A DNA stretch of 64,000 bases from Rugamonas sp. A1-17 (lineage in GTDB: Bacteria > Pseudomonadota > Gammaproteobacteria > Burkholderiales > Burkholderiaceae_D), in the NCBI GenBank assembly GCA_025548565.1, contig JAJLPB010000008.1, positions 1 through 64,000 on the forward strand. The letters run 5' to 3'. The translations under genes and the position numbers were made by a program. Under the pieces are notes generated by a model. It was not told where the DNA came from. It saw only the letters and a list, made by a program, of their open reading frames with translations, and made no database searches. Within the stretch, counting starts at the first letter, position 1, and every line of letters starts with the position of its first letter. This document shows, piece after piece, positions 55,797 to 64,000 of this stretch.

Positions 55797-57018
55797 AGAC
55801 CACCGAACCGAGCTTGAAGATCGGCAGGTACATGGCCACCACCAGGCCGCCGATCAGCACGCCCAGGATGACCATGATGGCAGGCTCCATCAGGCTCGAC
55901 AGCGAAGCCACGGCCTCGTCCACCTCCTCCTCGTAGAAGTCGGCCACCTTGCCCAGCATGGCGTCCAGCGAGCCGGACTCCTCGCCGATGGCCACCATCT
56001 GCGTCACCATGTTGGGGAACACGTCGGCGCTCTGCATCGCCACCGTCAGGCTGGTGCCGGTGCTGACCTCGTTCTGGATCTTGCGGGTGGCGTCCAGGTA
56101 GACCGCGTTGCCGGCCGCGCCGCCCACCGAATCGAGCGACTCCACCAGCGGCACGCCGGCCGCGAACATGGTGGCCAGGGTGCGGGTCCAGCGGGCGATG
56201 GTGGCCTTGCGGATCACGTCGCCGAACACGGGCAGGCGCAGCAGCAGGCGGTCCATGAAGCGCTGCATCTGCAGCGAGCGTTGCCACGCGCGGAAGAAGA
56301 AGTAGATCGCCGCGAACAGGCCGCCGAAGATCAGGTACCACCAGGTCACGAAGAATTCCGACAGCGCCATCACGAACAGCGTGGGCGCGGGCAGGTTGGC
56401 GCCGAAGCTCTTGAACACTTCCTTGAACGCCGGCACCACCCAGATCATGATCACCGCCGTGACGATGAAGGCCACCGCCAGGATCGACACCGGATACATC
56501 AGCGCCGACTTGATCTTGGCCTTCATGGCCAGCGTCTTTTCCTTGTAGATCGCCAGCCGGGTCAGCAGGTCCTCCAGGATACCGGCCTGCTCGCCGGCGC
56601 CCACCAGGTTGCAGAACAGCGGATCGAAGTACAGCGGGAACTTGCGGAACGCCTGGTTGAGGCTGGTACCGGTCTCGATATCGGCGCGCAGGTCCATCAC
56701 CAGCTTGGATACCGACGGATTGGCGTGGCCCTTGCCGACGATGTCGAACGATTGCAGCAGCGGCACGCCGGCCTTCATCATGGTGGCCAGCTGGCGCGTG
56801 AACAGCGAGATATCCTTGTCGGTGATTTTCTTGCCGCTGCGGTAGGCCTTCTTCTTGACCTTGGTGACCATGATGCCCTGGCGGCGCAGCGTGACGTTGA
56901 CCACGGCCTCGCCGCCGGCGCGCAGCTCGCCGCGCACCGTCTTGCCGCTCTTGTCCTTGCCCTCCCAGGCGAAGATCGATTCCTTGACCTGGTTGCCCGC
57001 GTTGCCGGTAGTCGCCAT
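55795..57018 (-). CDS. pilC: Type IV pilus inner-membrane platform protein PilC
   Basis: Platform on which the pilus fibre is assembled and retracted. The 407-aa protein has two GspF domains: TRQLATMMKAGVPLLQSFD and GAGEQAGILEDLLTRLA in the first, RTLATMFAAGVPLVESLD and VAIGEESGSLDAMLGKVADFYEEEVDE in the second. Three membrane helices lie near 170-195, 220-245 and 380-400. It starts 11 bases after pilB. Confidence 0.96.
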   Translation of the reverse strand: MATTGNAGNQVKESIFAWEGKDKSGKTVRGELRAGGEAVVNVTLRRQGIMVTKVKKKAYRSGKKITDKDISLFTRQLATMMKAGVPLLQSFDIVGKGHANPSVSKLVMDLRADIETGTSLNQAFRKFPLYFDPLFCNLVGAGEQAGILEDLLTRLAIYKEKTLAMKAKIKSALMYPVSILAVAFIVTAVIMIWVVPAFKEVFKSFGANLPAPTLFVMALSEFFVTWWYLIFGGLFAAIYFFFRAWQRSLQMQRFMDRLLLRLPVFGDVIRKATIARWTRTLATMFAAGVPLVESLDSVGGAAGNAVYLDATRKIQNEVSTGTSLTVAMQSADVFPNMVTQMVAIGEESGSLDAMLGKVADFYEEEVDEAVASLSSLMEPAIMVILGVLIGGLVVAMYLPIFKLGSVV

Positions 57019-57029
57019 GGCGTTGCTTC

Positions 57030-58772
57030 CTATTCGTTGGTACAGCCGAGTACTTCTTCAAGGCTGGTCAGGCCGTTCCTGACCTTCACCAGCCCGGACT
57101 GGCGCAGCGACTTCACGCCTTCCTCTTCCGACTTGGCGGCGATTTCCATGGAGTTACCGTGCGCCAGGATGATGCTTTCGATGGCGGGCGAGATCGGCAT
57201 GATCTGGTAGATGCCGACCCGGCCCTTGTAGCCGCCGCCGTTGCAGCGCTCGCAGCCGACCGGGCCGTAGGGTTTCCAGCTGCCGTCCAGCTCATGCTCC
57301 TTGAAGCCGGCCCTGAGCAGCAGGTCGTGCGAGATCTCCACCGGCTGCTTGCAGGTGCACAGCCGGCGCGCCAGCCGCTGGGCGGTGATCAGGATCACCG
57401 ACGAGGCGATGTTGAACGGCGCCACGCCCATGTTCATCAGCCGCGTCAGCGTGGACGGCGCGTCGTTGGTGTGCAGCGTGGAGAACACCATGTGGCCGGT
57501 CTGCGCGGCCTTGATGGCGATGTCGGCCGTCTCCAGGTCGCGGATCTCGCCGACCATGATGATGTCCGGATCCTGGCGCAGGAAGGACTTGAGCGCCACC
57601 GGGAAGGTCAGGCCGGCCTTGTCGTTGACGTTGACCTGGTTCACCCCCGGCAGGTTGATCTCGGCCGGGTCCTCGGCGGTGGAGATGTTGATGCCGGGCT
57701 TGTTGATCACGTTCAGGCAGGTGTACAGCGACACCGTCTTGCCCGAGCCGGTCGGGCCGGTCACCAGCACCATGCCGTAGGGACGCTGGATGGCGTCGAG
57801 CAGCAGCTCCTTCTGGTCCGGGTCGTAGCCGAGCGCGTCGATGCCCATCTGCGCCTGGGTGGCGTCGAGGATACGCATCACAGTCTTCTCGCCGAACAGC
57901 GTCGGCAGCGTCGAGATGCGCAGGTCGATGGTCTTGGTGGGCGAGACGATCAGGCGCATGCGGCCGTCCTGCGGGATGCGCTTTTCCGAGATGTCCAGCT
58001 TGGCCAGCACCTTGATGCGCGAGACCAGCTTTTCCTTGATCGAGATCGGCGGCTGGGCGTGCTCCATCAGCACGCCGTCGACGCGGAAGCGCACGCGGTA
58101 GAATTTTTCGAACGGTTCGAAGTGCAAGTCCGAGGCGCCCATGTTGACCGCGTCCATCAGCATCTTGTTGAGGAAGCGCACCACCGGGGCGTCCTCGACC
58201 TCGTTGGCGCCGGCCTCGGCGGCAGCGGCGTTGGCGGCGGCCGAGGCGTCCTCCTCCTCGGCGAACTGGATGTCGGACTCGTCGCCGCCCAGGTCGCTGA
58301 TGGCCTGCTCGCTGCTCTTGTTCAGGCGCGCCAGCAACTGCAGCAGCGCGTCGTGCGCCACGATGACGGGCTCGACGGTGGACTCGGTCTGGAACTTGAT
58401 CTGGTCCAGCGCCTGGGTGTTGGTCGGATCGGAAATGGCCACCGACATCTTGTTGCCGCGCTTGGCCAGCGCGATCACGCGCTGCGCCTGCATCAGCTTG
58501 TTATCGATGATCTTGGCCGGCAGCGCCTCGATGTTCAGCGCCTGCATATCCATCAGCGGGTAGGCGAAGGTCTCGGAGCAGAACATGGCCAGCGCGCGGG
58601 CGTCGATGGCGCCGCTGGCCAGCAGCACGTCGATGAAGGCCTGCTTGTCGGCCACGGATTTTTTTTGCAGCATCTCGGCCTGGGCCGCGGAAAGGCGCCC
58701 GGCTTGCATCAATGCCCGTGCCAGCCCCGGCATCGGGGCGCCTGGCGCGGCGTTCGGTAGGACTGCTGCCAT
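57030..58772 (-). CDS. pilB: Type IV pilus extension ATPase PilB
   Basis: Hexameric GspE-family motor for pilus polymerisation. The 580-aa protein has an N-terminal MshEN-type domain, then Walker A TGPTGSGKTVSLYTC, Asp box AEDPAEINLPG, Walker B DIIMVGEIRDLETA, His box GHMVFSTLHTNDAP, and the tetracysteine metal site (LCTC and CERC). The usual linker is extended by a long acidic/Ala stretch near 170-195. The linker and MshEN region could read cyclic-di-GMP, but I cannot confirm that from motifs. Confidence 0.96.
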   Translation of the reverse strand: MAAVLPNAAPGAPMPGLARALMQAGRLSAAQAEMLQKKSVADKQAFIDVLLASGAIDARALAMFCSETFAYPLMDMQALNIEALPAKIIDNKLMQAQRVIALAKRGNKMSVAISDPTNTQALDQIKFQTESTVEPVIVAHDALLQLLARLNKSSEQAISDLGGDESDIQFAEEEDASAAANAAAAEAGANEVEDAPVVRFLNKMLMDAVNMGASDLHFEPFEKFYRVRFRVDGVLMEHAQPPISIKEKLVSRIKVLAKLDISEKRIPQDGRMRLIVSPTKTIDLRISTLPTLFGEKTVMRILDATQAQMGIDALGYDPDQKELLLDAIQRPYGMVLVTGPTGSGKTVSLYTCLNVINKPGINISTAEDPAEINLPGVNQVNVNDKAGLTFPVALKSFLRQDPDIIMVGEIRDLETADIAIKAAQTGHMVFSTLHTNDAPSTLTRLMNMGVAPFNIASSVILITAQRLARRLCTCKQPVEISHDLLLRAGFKEHELDGSWKPYGPVGCERCNGGGYKGRVGIYQIMPISPAIESIILAHGNSMEIAAKSEEEGVKSLRQSGLVKVRNGLTSLEEVLGCTNE

Positions 58773-58801
58773 AGATGCGTCTGCTGGATGGGGGGCGTCA
58801 C

Positions 58802-58824
58802 AAAATGATGCCCGTAGGCATCAT
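58802..58824 (-). other. Hairpin in the pilB leader
   Basis: ATGATGCC (58805-58812) and GGCATCAT (58817-58824) form an 8-bp stem with a four-base loop. On the minus strand it is followed by TTT and lies 30 bases before the pilB ATG. It may be an attenuator or simple leader stem. A -10-like TACAAT (58863-58858) is upstream of it. Confidence 0.45.
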
Positions 58825-58890
58825 ATTTGTAAAGGCGTTTGTCGTTCCTCGGAAACGATTGTACTCCCCAATGTTGTATATCCAGCCGGA

Positions 58891-60180
58891 TTAGTGCGTG
58901 CGGCGACTACCCGGGCGTATCAATTTGACGACTTTGATGGCCTGGTCGTGGACTTGCACCACTTCGATGATGCAGTTGGCGACCTTGATGCTGATGGGCG
59001 CGTCTGGAATTTCTTGCAACAGTTCCAGCAGCAGGCCGTTCAGGGTCTTGGGGCCGTCCAGCGGGAAGCCCAGTCCGAGGCGCTTGTTGATGTCGCGCAG
59101 CGCGGTCGAGCCCTCCAGCAGGCACTCGCCCTGCTCGGTCCAGCCGAAGCTGTCGGCCCGGGCCGCGCCCGGCATCGATGTCGTAAATTCACCGATCATT
59201 TCCTCGATGATATCGTCCAGGGTGACCAGGCCCTGCACCTCGCCGTACTCGTCGACGATGATGCCCAGCCGTTCCTTGTTCTCCTGGAAGTACTGCAGCT
59301 GGGTGAAGACGCCGGTGTCCTGCGGGATGAAGTAGGGCGTGCTGAGCAGGGCGCGGAAATGCTCGACGGTCAGCTCGTCCTCCTGGTTCAGCAGCGCCAC
59401 CGCCTTGCGCACGTGCAGGATGCCGATGATGCGGTTGATCTCGCCCTCATAGACGGGCAGCTTGTTGTGGTAGCAGGTGGTCAGCTCGCGCTTGATCTCG
59501 TCGACCGTCAGCTCCAGGTTCAGCGCCTCGATCTGCGAGCGCGGCGTCATGATGTCCTCGACCGAGATGGTCTCCAGGTCGAACAGGTTGAGCAGGATGC
59601 TCTTGTGCTTTTGCGGGATGAAGTTGCCGCCCTCCAGCACGATCGAGCGCAGCTCCTCCGGCGACAGGCGGGCCTCGTGGGCATGGGCGCCGGCCTTGAT
59701 GCGGAACAGCTTGAGCACCAGCGAGACGAACAGGTTGACGAACCAGATCACCGGCTTGGCCAGCGCCATCAGCGGCTTGAGCACCATGCTGGTGGGCAGG
59801 GCGATCCGTTCCGGGAAGGTGGCGCCGATCACCTTGGGCGAGATTTCCGCGAACACGATTAGCAGGAAGGCCACCACGCCGGTGGAGATGGTGATGACGT
59901 TGTCGTCGTGGCCGAAGGTCTGGATGGCGATGGCGGTGACCAGCGCGGTGGCCATGGCGTTGATCAGCGTGTTCGCGATCAGCACCAGCGACAGCAGCTT
60001 ATCGGTCCGGTCGAGCAGCCACAGCGTGGTGATGGCGCGGCGGCTGCCGCGTTTAGCCATATGGCGCAGGCGATAGCGGTTGGCCGCCATCAGGGCGGTT
60101 TCGGCCATGGCGAAGAAGGCCGAGCACAGTATCAGGAGGGCGAGCGCCAGAAATTGCGCCCAAAACGGCACGGTATCCAA
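58891..60180 (-). CDS. CorC/HlyC-type membrane protein (CNNM-DUF21, CBS pair, CorC_HlyC)
   Basis: A 429-aa protein. DUF21 membrane domain of four helices (about 1-150), then a CBS pair containing VEDIMTPRSQIEAL and FTQLQYFQENKERLGIIVDEYGE, and a C-terminal CorC_HlyC domain ending GFPLDGPKTLNGLLLELLQ. The family is linked to magnesium/cobalt efflux and related cation homeostasis. The activity of this member is unproved. It precedes pilB by 118 bases on the same strand. Confidence 0.92.
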   Translation of the reverse strand: MDTVPFWAQFLALALLILCSAFFAMAETALMAANRYRLRHMAKRGSRRAITTLWLLDRTDKLLSLVLIANTLINAMATALVTAIAIQTFGHDDNVITISTGVVAFLLIVFAEISPKVIGATFPERIALPTSMVLKPLMALAKPVIWFVNLFVSLVLKLFRIKAGAHAHEARLSPEELRSIVLEGGNFIPQKHKSILLNLFDLETISVEDIMTPRSQIEALNLELTVDEIKRELTTCYHNKLPVYEGEINRIIGILHVRKAVALLNQEDELTVEHFRALLSTPYFIPQDTGVFTQLQYFQENKERLGIIVDEYGEVQGLVTLDDIIEEMIGEFTTSMPGAARADSFGWTEQGECLLEGSTALRDINKRLGLGFPLDGPKTLNGLLLELLQEIPDAPISIKVANCIIEVVQVHDQAIKVVKLIRPGSRRTH

Positions 60181-60303
60181 GGGTCACCGTAAAGAATCTT
60201 GCGTGGGAAACTGGTCGGCCTGATCGCTGCACCGGCCCAGACGGCATGGCCCCGAACCGCGGCCACAGAGTGTCGAATTCTAAGGCAAGCTTGGCTTCCA
60301 TGC

Positions 60304-60403
60304 AAGTTGGGGTCAAGTCTGACATTCGAACACGAGCTCTTCCCTAAGCGTGCGCTTACGGAAGAGCTCGTGTCCGAATGTCAGACTTGACCCCAATTTT
60401 TTT
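60304..60403. repeat. REP-like near-perfect inverted repeat overlapping a coding 3' end
   Basis: About 90 bases fold on themselves. TTGGGGTCAAGTCTGACATT (60307-60326) matches the complement of AATGTCAGACTTGACCCCAA (60377-60396), and the inner ACACGAGCTCTTCC pairs with GGAAGAGCTCGTGT. Seven T follow (60397-60403). GGGGTCA-G-type palindromes like this occur as dispersed repeats near REP-associated transposases in proteobacteria, as I recall. No transposase is in the window. The element provides the stop codon of the TPR-methyltransferase gene. Confidence 0.85.
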
Positions 60404-61898
60404 GCAGCATTAAAGCCAGGGCGGCGATGGGGGCGCCGTTTTCCTGGCGGGCGGTCAGCGCTTCGGCGGCTTTGAGCTGGAAGCCGGTCTCTGCAGCCAG
60501 GCGTTCCAGGTAGGCCTGCGTGTGGGCGTAGCGGTTCGAGGGGCGCAGCGCGTAGTCGGCGCCTTCGCCCGCTTCCACCGTGAAGCAGAAGTGGCCGCCG
60601 TCGCGCAGCGCGCGGTGCACGCCGGCGAACACCGGCGCCAGATCGCCGATGTAGACGAAGACGTCGGCCGCCACCGCCAGGTCCCAGGCGTCGCGCTGGG
60701 TGTCCAGGTAGGCGGTCAGGTCGTCGCAGGCGAGGCTGTCGTACAGCTTGCGCTCGGCGGCCTTGTCCAGCATCTGCCGCGACAGGTCCACCCCCGCCAG
60801 CTTGCCGGCGTAGGCTTTCAGGTAGGGGCCGCACAGGCCTGTGCCGCAGCCCAGGTCCAGCGTGTCGGGTTGATCGGCGCCGATGGTGCGGCGGATCAGA
60901 CTGTCCAGGTAGGACGGCGTTCGATAATCCAGCACCTCCACCAGATGCTGGTCGAAGTGATTGGCGTACTGGTCGAACAGCGAGCGGACATATTCGGCCG
61001 GCAGCGCGGCCGGCGTCTCGCCCGCGCCCACCGAGGCCAGCGCGAAGGCGATGGTTTCGGGATTGTCGCCATGCGCCAGCGCTGCGCGGTAGGCGGCGAT
61101 GGCTTCGTCGTTGCGTCCCATCGAGCGCAGCGTGTTGCCGCGCGCGTAGTGGGCCAGCGCGTAGTCCGGCTTGAGCGCCAGCGCCTGGTCGTAGCTGTCC
61201 AGCGCCGCGTCGAAGATGCCCAACCGGTGCATGGCCGCTCCCTGGCTGTTGTAGGCTTCGGCCCATTGCGGACGCAGGTGGATGGCGCGGTCGTAGCTTT
61301 CCACCGCTTCCGGCAGCATGCGCAGGCAGTGCAGCGCGTTGCCGCGCGCGAACCAGGCGTCGGCGTTGCGGCTCTGCAGATTGAGCGCATCCTCCGCCGC
61401 GCCCAGTGCCTCGAGGTAGCGTGCCTGGTCCTGCAGCACGATGGCGCGGTTGCAGTGTGCCTCGGCGTAGGACGGCTGGATCGCCAGCGCGCGCTGATAA
61501 CTGAGCAGCGCTTCGTCGAGCCGCCCCAGCCGGCGCAGCGCGTTGCCGCGATTGCTCCAGGCCATGGCGTAGTCGGGCAGCAGGGCGAGGGCGCGGTCGT
61601 GGCTGGCCAGCGCTTCATCGGCGCGGCCGGCGTCGAGCAGCGCCACGCCGAGATTGCAGTGCGCCTTGGCCTGCGCGCCATCGACCGCGATCGCTTGCGA
61701 GATCAGCGCGATGGCCGCCTGCGCATCGCCTTGCTGGCGCGCGATCACGCCCAGCAGGTGCAGCGCGTCGAACCGGCGCGGGTCGAGTTCCAGCACCTGG
61801 CGGTACAGCGCCTGCGCCGGTTCCAGCCGTCCTTGCTGGTGCAGTTCGACGGCTTGTTGCAGAAAGGACGCGATCAGCGCCGAGTGAGATTCATTCAT
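60381..61898 (-). CDS. TPR-repeat protein with C-terminal SAM methyltransferase
   Basis: A 505-aa protein. About eight tetratricopeptide repeats (residues about 10-285, for example AHCNLGVALLDAGRADEAL and AWSNRGNALRRLGRLDEALL) are followed by a class I methyltransferase domain (TLDLGCGTGLCGPYLKAY, LAGVDLSRQML, VAADVFVYIGDLAPVF). Such fusions often modify proteins or lipids held by the repeats. The final residues NWGQV and the stop codon are encoded by the REP-like element, so the natural C-terminus was probably replaced when that element arrived. The core is intact, so I call it functional. Confidence 0.88.
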   Translation of the reverse strand: MNESHSALIASFLQQAVELHQQGRLEPAQALYRQVLELDPRRFDALHLLGVIARQQGDAQAAIALISQAIAVDGAQAKAHCNLGVALLDAGRADEALASHDRALALLPDYAMAWSNRGNALRRLGRLDEALLSYQRALAIQPSYAEAHCNRAIVLQDQARYLEALGAAEDALNLQSRNADAWFARGNALHCLRMLPEAVESYDRAIHLRPQWAEAYNSQGAAMHRLGIFDAALDSYDQALALKPDYALAHYARGNTLRSMGRNDEAIAAYRAALAHGDNPETIAFALASVGAGETPAALPAEYVRSLFDQYANHFDQHLVEVLDYRTPSYLDSLIRRTIGADQPDTLDLGCGTGLCGPYLKAYAGKLAGVDLSRQMLDKAAERKLYDSLACDDLTAYLDTQRDAWDLAVAADVFVYIGDLAPVFAGVHRALRDGGHFCFTVEAGEGADYALRPSNRYAHTQAYLERLAAETGFQLKAAEALTARQENGAPIAALALMLQKNWGQV

Positions 61899-61959
61899 GG
61901 TGCGCGCATCTTAGCCGATGCGCGACTGGCGCGGCTGAATTCTCTCCAATTGTTGTCTT

Positions 61960-61987
61960 TTGACAATCTTGCTAGTCGTGATAGTAT
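61960..61987 (+). promoter_or_regulatory. Probable promoter of the S9 peptidase gene
   Basis: TTGACA (61960-61965) and TAGTAT (61982-61987) are 16 bases apart; start would be near 61994, about 23 bases before the ATG. The region is AT-rich and lies between divergent genes. Confidence 0.6.
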
Positions 61988-62016
61988 TTTTAGAAATCAA
62001 AAAACTGGGGCGATAA

Positions 62017-63972
62017 ATGAAAAGAATGCTGGCCAGCGCGATCTGCGCGCTATTGCCATTGATGGCCAAGGGCGCCGCGCCCGCGCTGATACCGATCCAG
62101 GCCTTCGTGGAGGAAGAGCAGTACAGCAATCCGCAGATCTCGCCGGATGGCAAGCATCTGGCCGTGACCGTGCGCGTGCCGCAAGGCGCGCGCACGGTGC
62201 CGATGCTGTCTTTTTTCAGCTTGCCTGGCATGAAGCTGGAAAGTACGGTGCGCATGCCTCCGTTTATCGTACCCGCTATGTACTACTGGACTAACAACAC
62301 CCGCGTGGTGGTAGAGCAGGCGAAGGAGTACGGATCGCGCGAAGCGCCGCGGCTCAACGGCGAAATCGTGGCGACGGACTACGACGGTACGCATCAAATC
62401 TATATGCACGGTTACCAGATGCTTATGTTGTCCAAACAAAATGCACGCTATGGTAATGATTGGGCCTATGCCACGGTGGTCGGCTTGCCGGAACCGCGTA
62501 ATGGCCATGTATATATCGCCAGCTATCCATGGGATCGCGAATACAGCGCTTTGTACGATTTCGATAGCCGCAACGCGATCCGCAAACTAGTCACCGACCT
62601 CCCTTCGCCCAACGCGGACTTTGTTTTGCACGCCGATGACACGCCGGCTTACGCCACCGCTACCGATCAGCAAGGACGGTTCCAGTTGTGGCGCTTCGAT
62701 GCTGCGACGGCGAAATGGAGTATCGATGAGCAGTCCAAGGGAACCCGGCTGGTGCCGGCTGCGTTCGGCGCCGACGGGAAGGAATTTATTGGCTACTATT
62801 CGGAAAATGGCGGTCCGAGCAAGCTGATACGGCAGAATGTCGCCACCGGCCAGCGCAAGACTGTCGCTGAAGATGCCAGTGCCAGTATGGGCGGCCTGAT
62901 GTACGACAGCGGAGGAAACTTGCCGATCGGCGCATTCACTCGTTCGGGGCGGCCGCGGGCGATATATATCGAGCCATCCCATCCGGATGCAATTTTGCAC
63001 CGCGACTTGAGCGCGCAATTCCCGGATGCTAACGTCGTACTGCATAGTGCCACGGCCGACGGCAACACCGTGTTGGCATTGGTGCATAGCGACCGCGATC
63101 CTGGCGTGGTCTATCTTTACGACCGCAAGACCAACAAGGCCGACCTGCTGTTGACTTACCAGGCGGCGATCGATCCGGATGCCATGGCGCCGCGCCTGCC
63201 GGTCAGCTACACGGCGCGTGATGGCCTGCGTATCGATGGTTACCTGACGATGCCGCAGGCAAAGGGCGAGGGCAAGCCGCCGCTGATCCTGATTCCGCAC
63301 GGCGGTCCGCATGGCGTCTCCGACGGCTGGTACTTCGATAACGATGCACAGTTCCTGGCCAGCCGTGGCTACGCGGTGCTGCAAGTGAACTATCGCGGGT
63401 CGGGTGGACGTGGCGACCGCTTCCAACATGCCGGTTACCGCCAGTGGGGCGACAAGATCATGGATGACCTGGTCGATGGCGTGCAGTGGGCGGTCGGGCA
63501 GGGCAAGGTGGATGGCACGCGGATGTGCGTCTATGGCGCCAGCTTCGGCGGTTACGCGGCGATGATGTTGGCTGCGCGCGAGCCGGACCTGTTCAAGTGT
63601 GCGGTCGGCTATGCGGGCGTCTACGACCTGCCGTTGTTGTACAAGCGTGATGAATCGATCCTGGAGGAGCGCATCAGCAATACCTACAAGCGCTGGATCG
63701 GTGAAGACTCCGCCGAACTGGCGCGCAACTCGCCGGCGCGGCGGGCGGCGAGCATCAAGGCCGGAGTGTTGCTGATCCACGGCGGCAAGGACGAGCGCGC
63801 ACTGAAGGAGAACGCTTTCCGCATGAAGGAAGCGCTGGAAAAAGCCGGACATCCTCCCGAGTGGTACTACGTCGACTACGAAGGCCACGGCTTCTACGAC
63901 ACCGCCAACAAAGCCGAGGTCTATCAGCGCATGGAGACCTTCTTCGCCAAGTACCTCGGCAAACCGGAGTAA
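62017..63972 (+). CDS. Exported S9-family prolyl-oligopeptidase-like serine peptidase
   Basis: A 651-aa secreted peptidase with signal peptide KRMLASAICALLPLMAKG-AAP. An N-terminal beta-propeller-like part (QISPDGKHLAVTV and weaker repeats) precedes the alpha/beta-hydrolase domain with oxyanion region LIPHGGPHG, nucleophile Ser509 in YGASFGGYAA, Asp592 in GGKDERA, and His624 in EGHGFYD: a complete triad in the right order. It resembles dipeptidyl-peptidase/acylaminoacyl-type members of S9C. GGGG lies six bases before the ATG. It probably takes part in peptide breakdown outside the cytoplasm. Confidence 0.92.
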   Translation: MKRMLASAICALLPLMAKGAAPALIPIQAFVEEEQYSNPQISPDGKHLAVTVRVPQGARTVPMLSFFSLPGMKLESTVRMPPFIVPAMYYWTNNTRVVVEQAKEYGSREAPRLNGEIVATDYDGTHQIYMHGYQMLMLSKQNARYGNDWAYATVVGLPEPRNGHVYIASYPWDREYSALYDFDSRNAIRKLVTDLPSPNADFVLHADDTPAYATATDQQGRFQLWRFDAATAKWSIDEQSKGTRLVPAAFGADGKEFIGYYSENGGPSKLIRQNVATGQRKTVAEDASASMGGLMYDSGGNLPIGAFTRSGRPRAIYIEPSHPDAILHRDLSAQFPDANVVLHSATADGNTVLALVHSDRDPGVVYLYDRKTNKADLLLTYQAAIDPDAMAPRLPVSYTARDGLRIDGYLTMPQAKGEGKPPLILIPHGGPHGVSDGWYFDNDAQFLASRGYAVLQVNYRGSGGRGDRFQHAGYRQWGDKIMDDLVDGVQWAVGQGKVDGTRMCVYGASFGGYAAMMLAAREPDLFKCAVGYAGVYDLPLLYKRDESILEERISNTYKRWIGEDSAELARNSPARRAASIKAGVLLIHGGKDERALKENAFRMKEALEKAGHPPEWYYVDYEGHGFYDTANKAEVYQRMETFFAKYLGKPE

Positions 63973-64000
63973 TCAGCTGCCGCGATAAGTCGAATACGCC

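Noticed and set aside
60199..60390. Plus-strand frame through the REP-like repeat
   Set aside because: Its C-terminal half is only the repeat read in the other direction.
60313..61266. Second minus-strand frame over the methyltransferase domain
   Set aside because: Out-of-frame shadow of the TPR-methyltransferase gene that happens to run into the REP-like repeat.
63973..64000. Possible C-terminus of another minus-strand gene (reads AYSTYRGS then stop)
   Set aside because: Only eight codons are inside the window; too little to support a gene.

Overview
The window is high-G+C bacterial chromosome, very probably from a betaproteobacterium of the Oxalobacteraceae (Massilia/Duganella/Janthinobacterium-like). 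I infer this from gene order and protein character, not from a database search: ftsY-ftsE-ftsX-rpoH; a complete mraZ-to-ftsZ division and cell-wall cluster followed by peroxiredoxin, lpxC, dciA and secA; argJ-DUF815 ATPase-mutT; and pilB-pilC-pilD-coaE-zapD-yacG. No tRNA, rRNA, CRISPR array, prophage or intact insertion sequence was seen. The one clear structural RNA gene is rnpB.

Layout. 1-5.5 kb (minus): a partial lipoprotein, rpoH, ftsX, ftsE, ftsY and a MerR-type regulator with a degenerate cobalamin-type sensor domain. A CIRCE operator sits exactly on a probable rpoH promoter. 5.5-6.6 kb is a long non-coding stretch ending at a strong porin promoter. 6.6-15.6 kb is mixed: porin, secreted protein, a thiamine-diphosphate enzyme, rnpB, glpK, a PAS-AraC regulator and an M9 collagenase. 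16.1-33.5 kb (plus): the dcw cluster mraZ-rsmH-ftsL-ftsI-murE-murF-mraY-murD-ftsW-murG-murC-ddlB-ftsQ-ftsA-ftsZ. Most of its junctions touch or overlap by 1-4 bases, and four regularly spaced MraZ-type boxes overlap its promoter. Together these genes make lipid II and assemble the septal machine.

33.5-44 kb: prx, then an accessory block of small redox, methyltransferase, regulator and transporter genes, then lpxC, dciA and secA. 44-47.8 kb (minus): a three-gene cassette of outer-membrane barrel, small PstS-like periplasmic protein and membrane histidine kinase, with no response regulator beside it. It separates secA from argJ. 48-51 kb (plus): argJ, DUF815 ATPase, mutT and an anti-sigma-like protein. 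51-58.8 kb (minus): yacG, zapD, coaE, pilD, pilC and pilB, interrupted between pilC and pilD by a plus-strand insert holding a decayed histidine kinase and a phosphoethanolamine-transferase-like gene. 58.9-64 kb: a CorC/HlyC-type protein, a REP-like hairpin that supplies the stop codon of a TPR-methyltransferase gene, and a secreted S9 peptidase.

The best candidates for new biology are the barrel/PstS-like/kinase cassette, the CIRCE control of rpoH, the structured leader and apparent CTG start of the EamA transporter, the 32-bp-arm inverted repeat after glpK, and the REP-like element fused to a coding 3' end.
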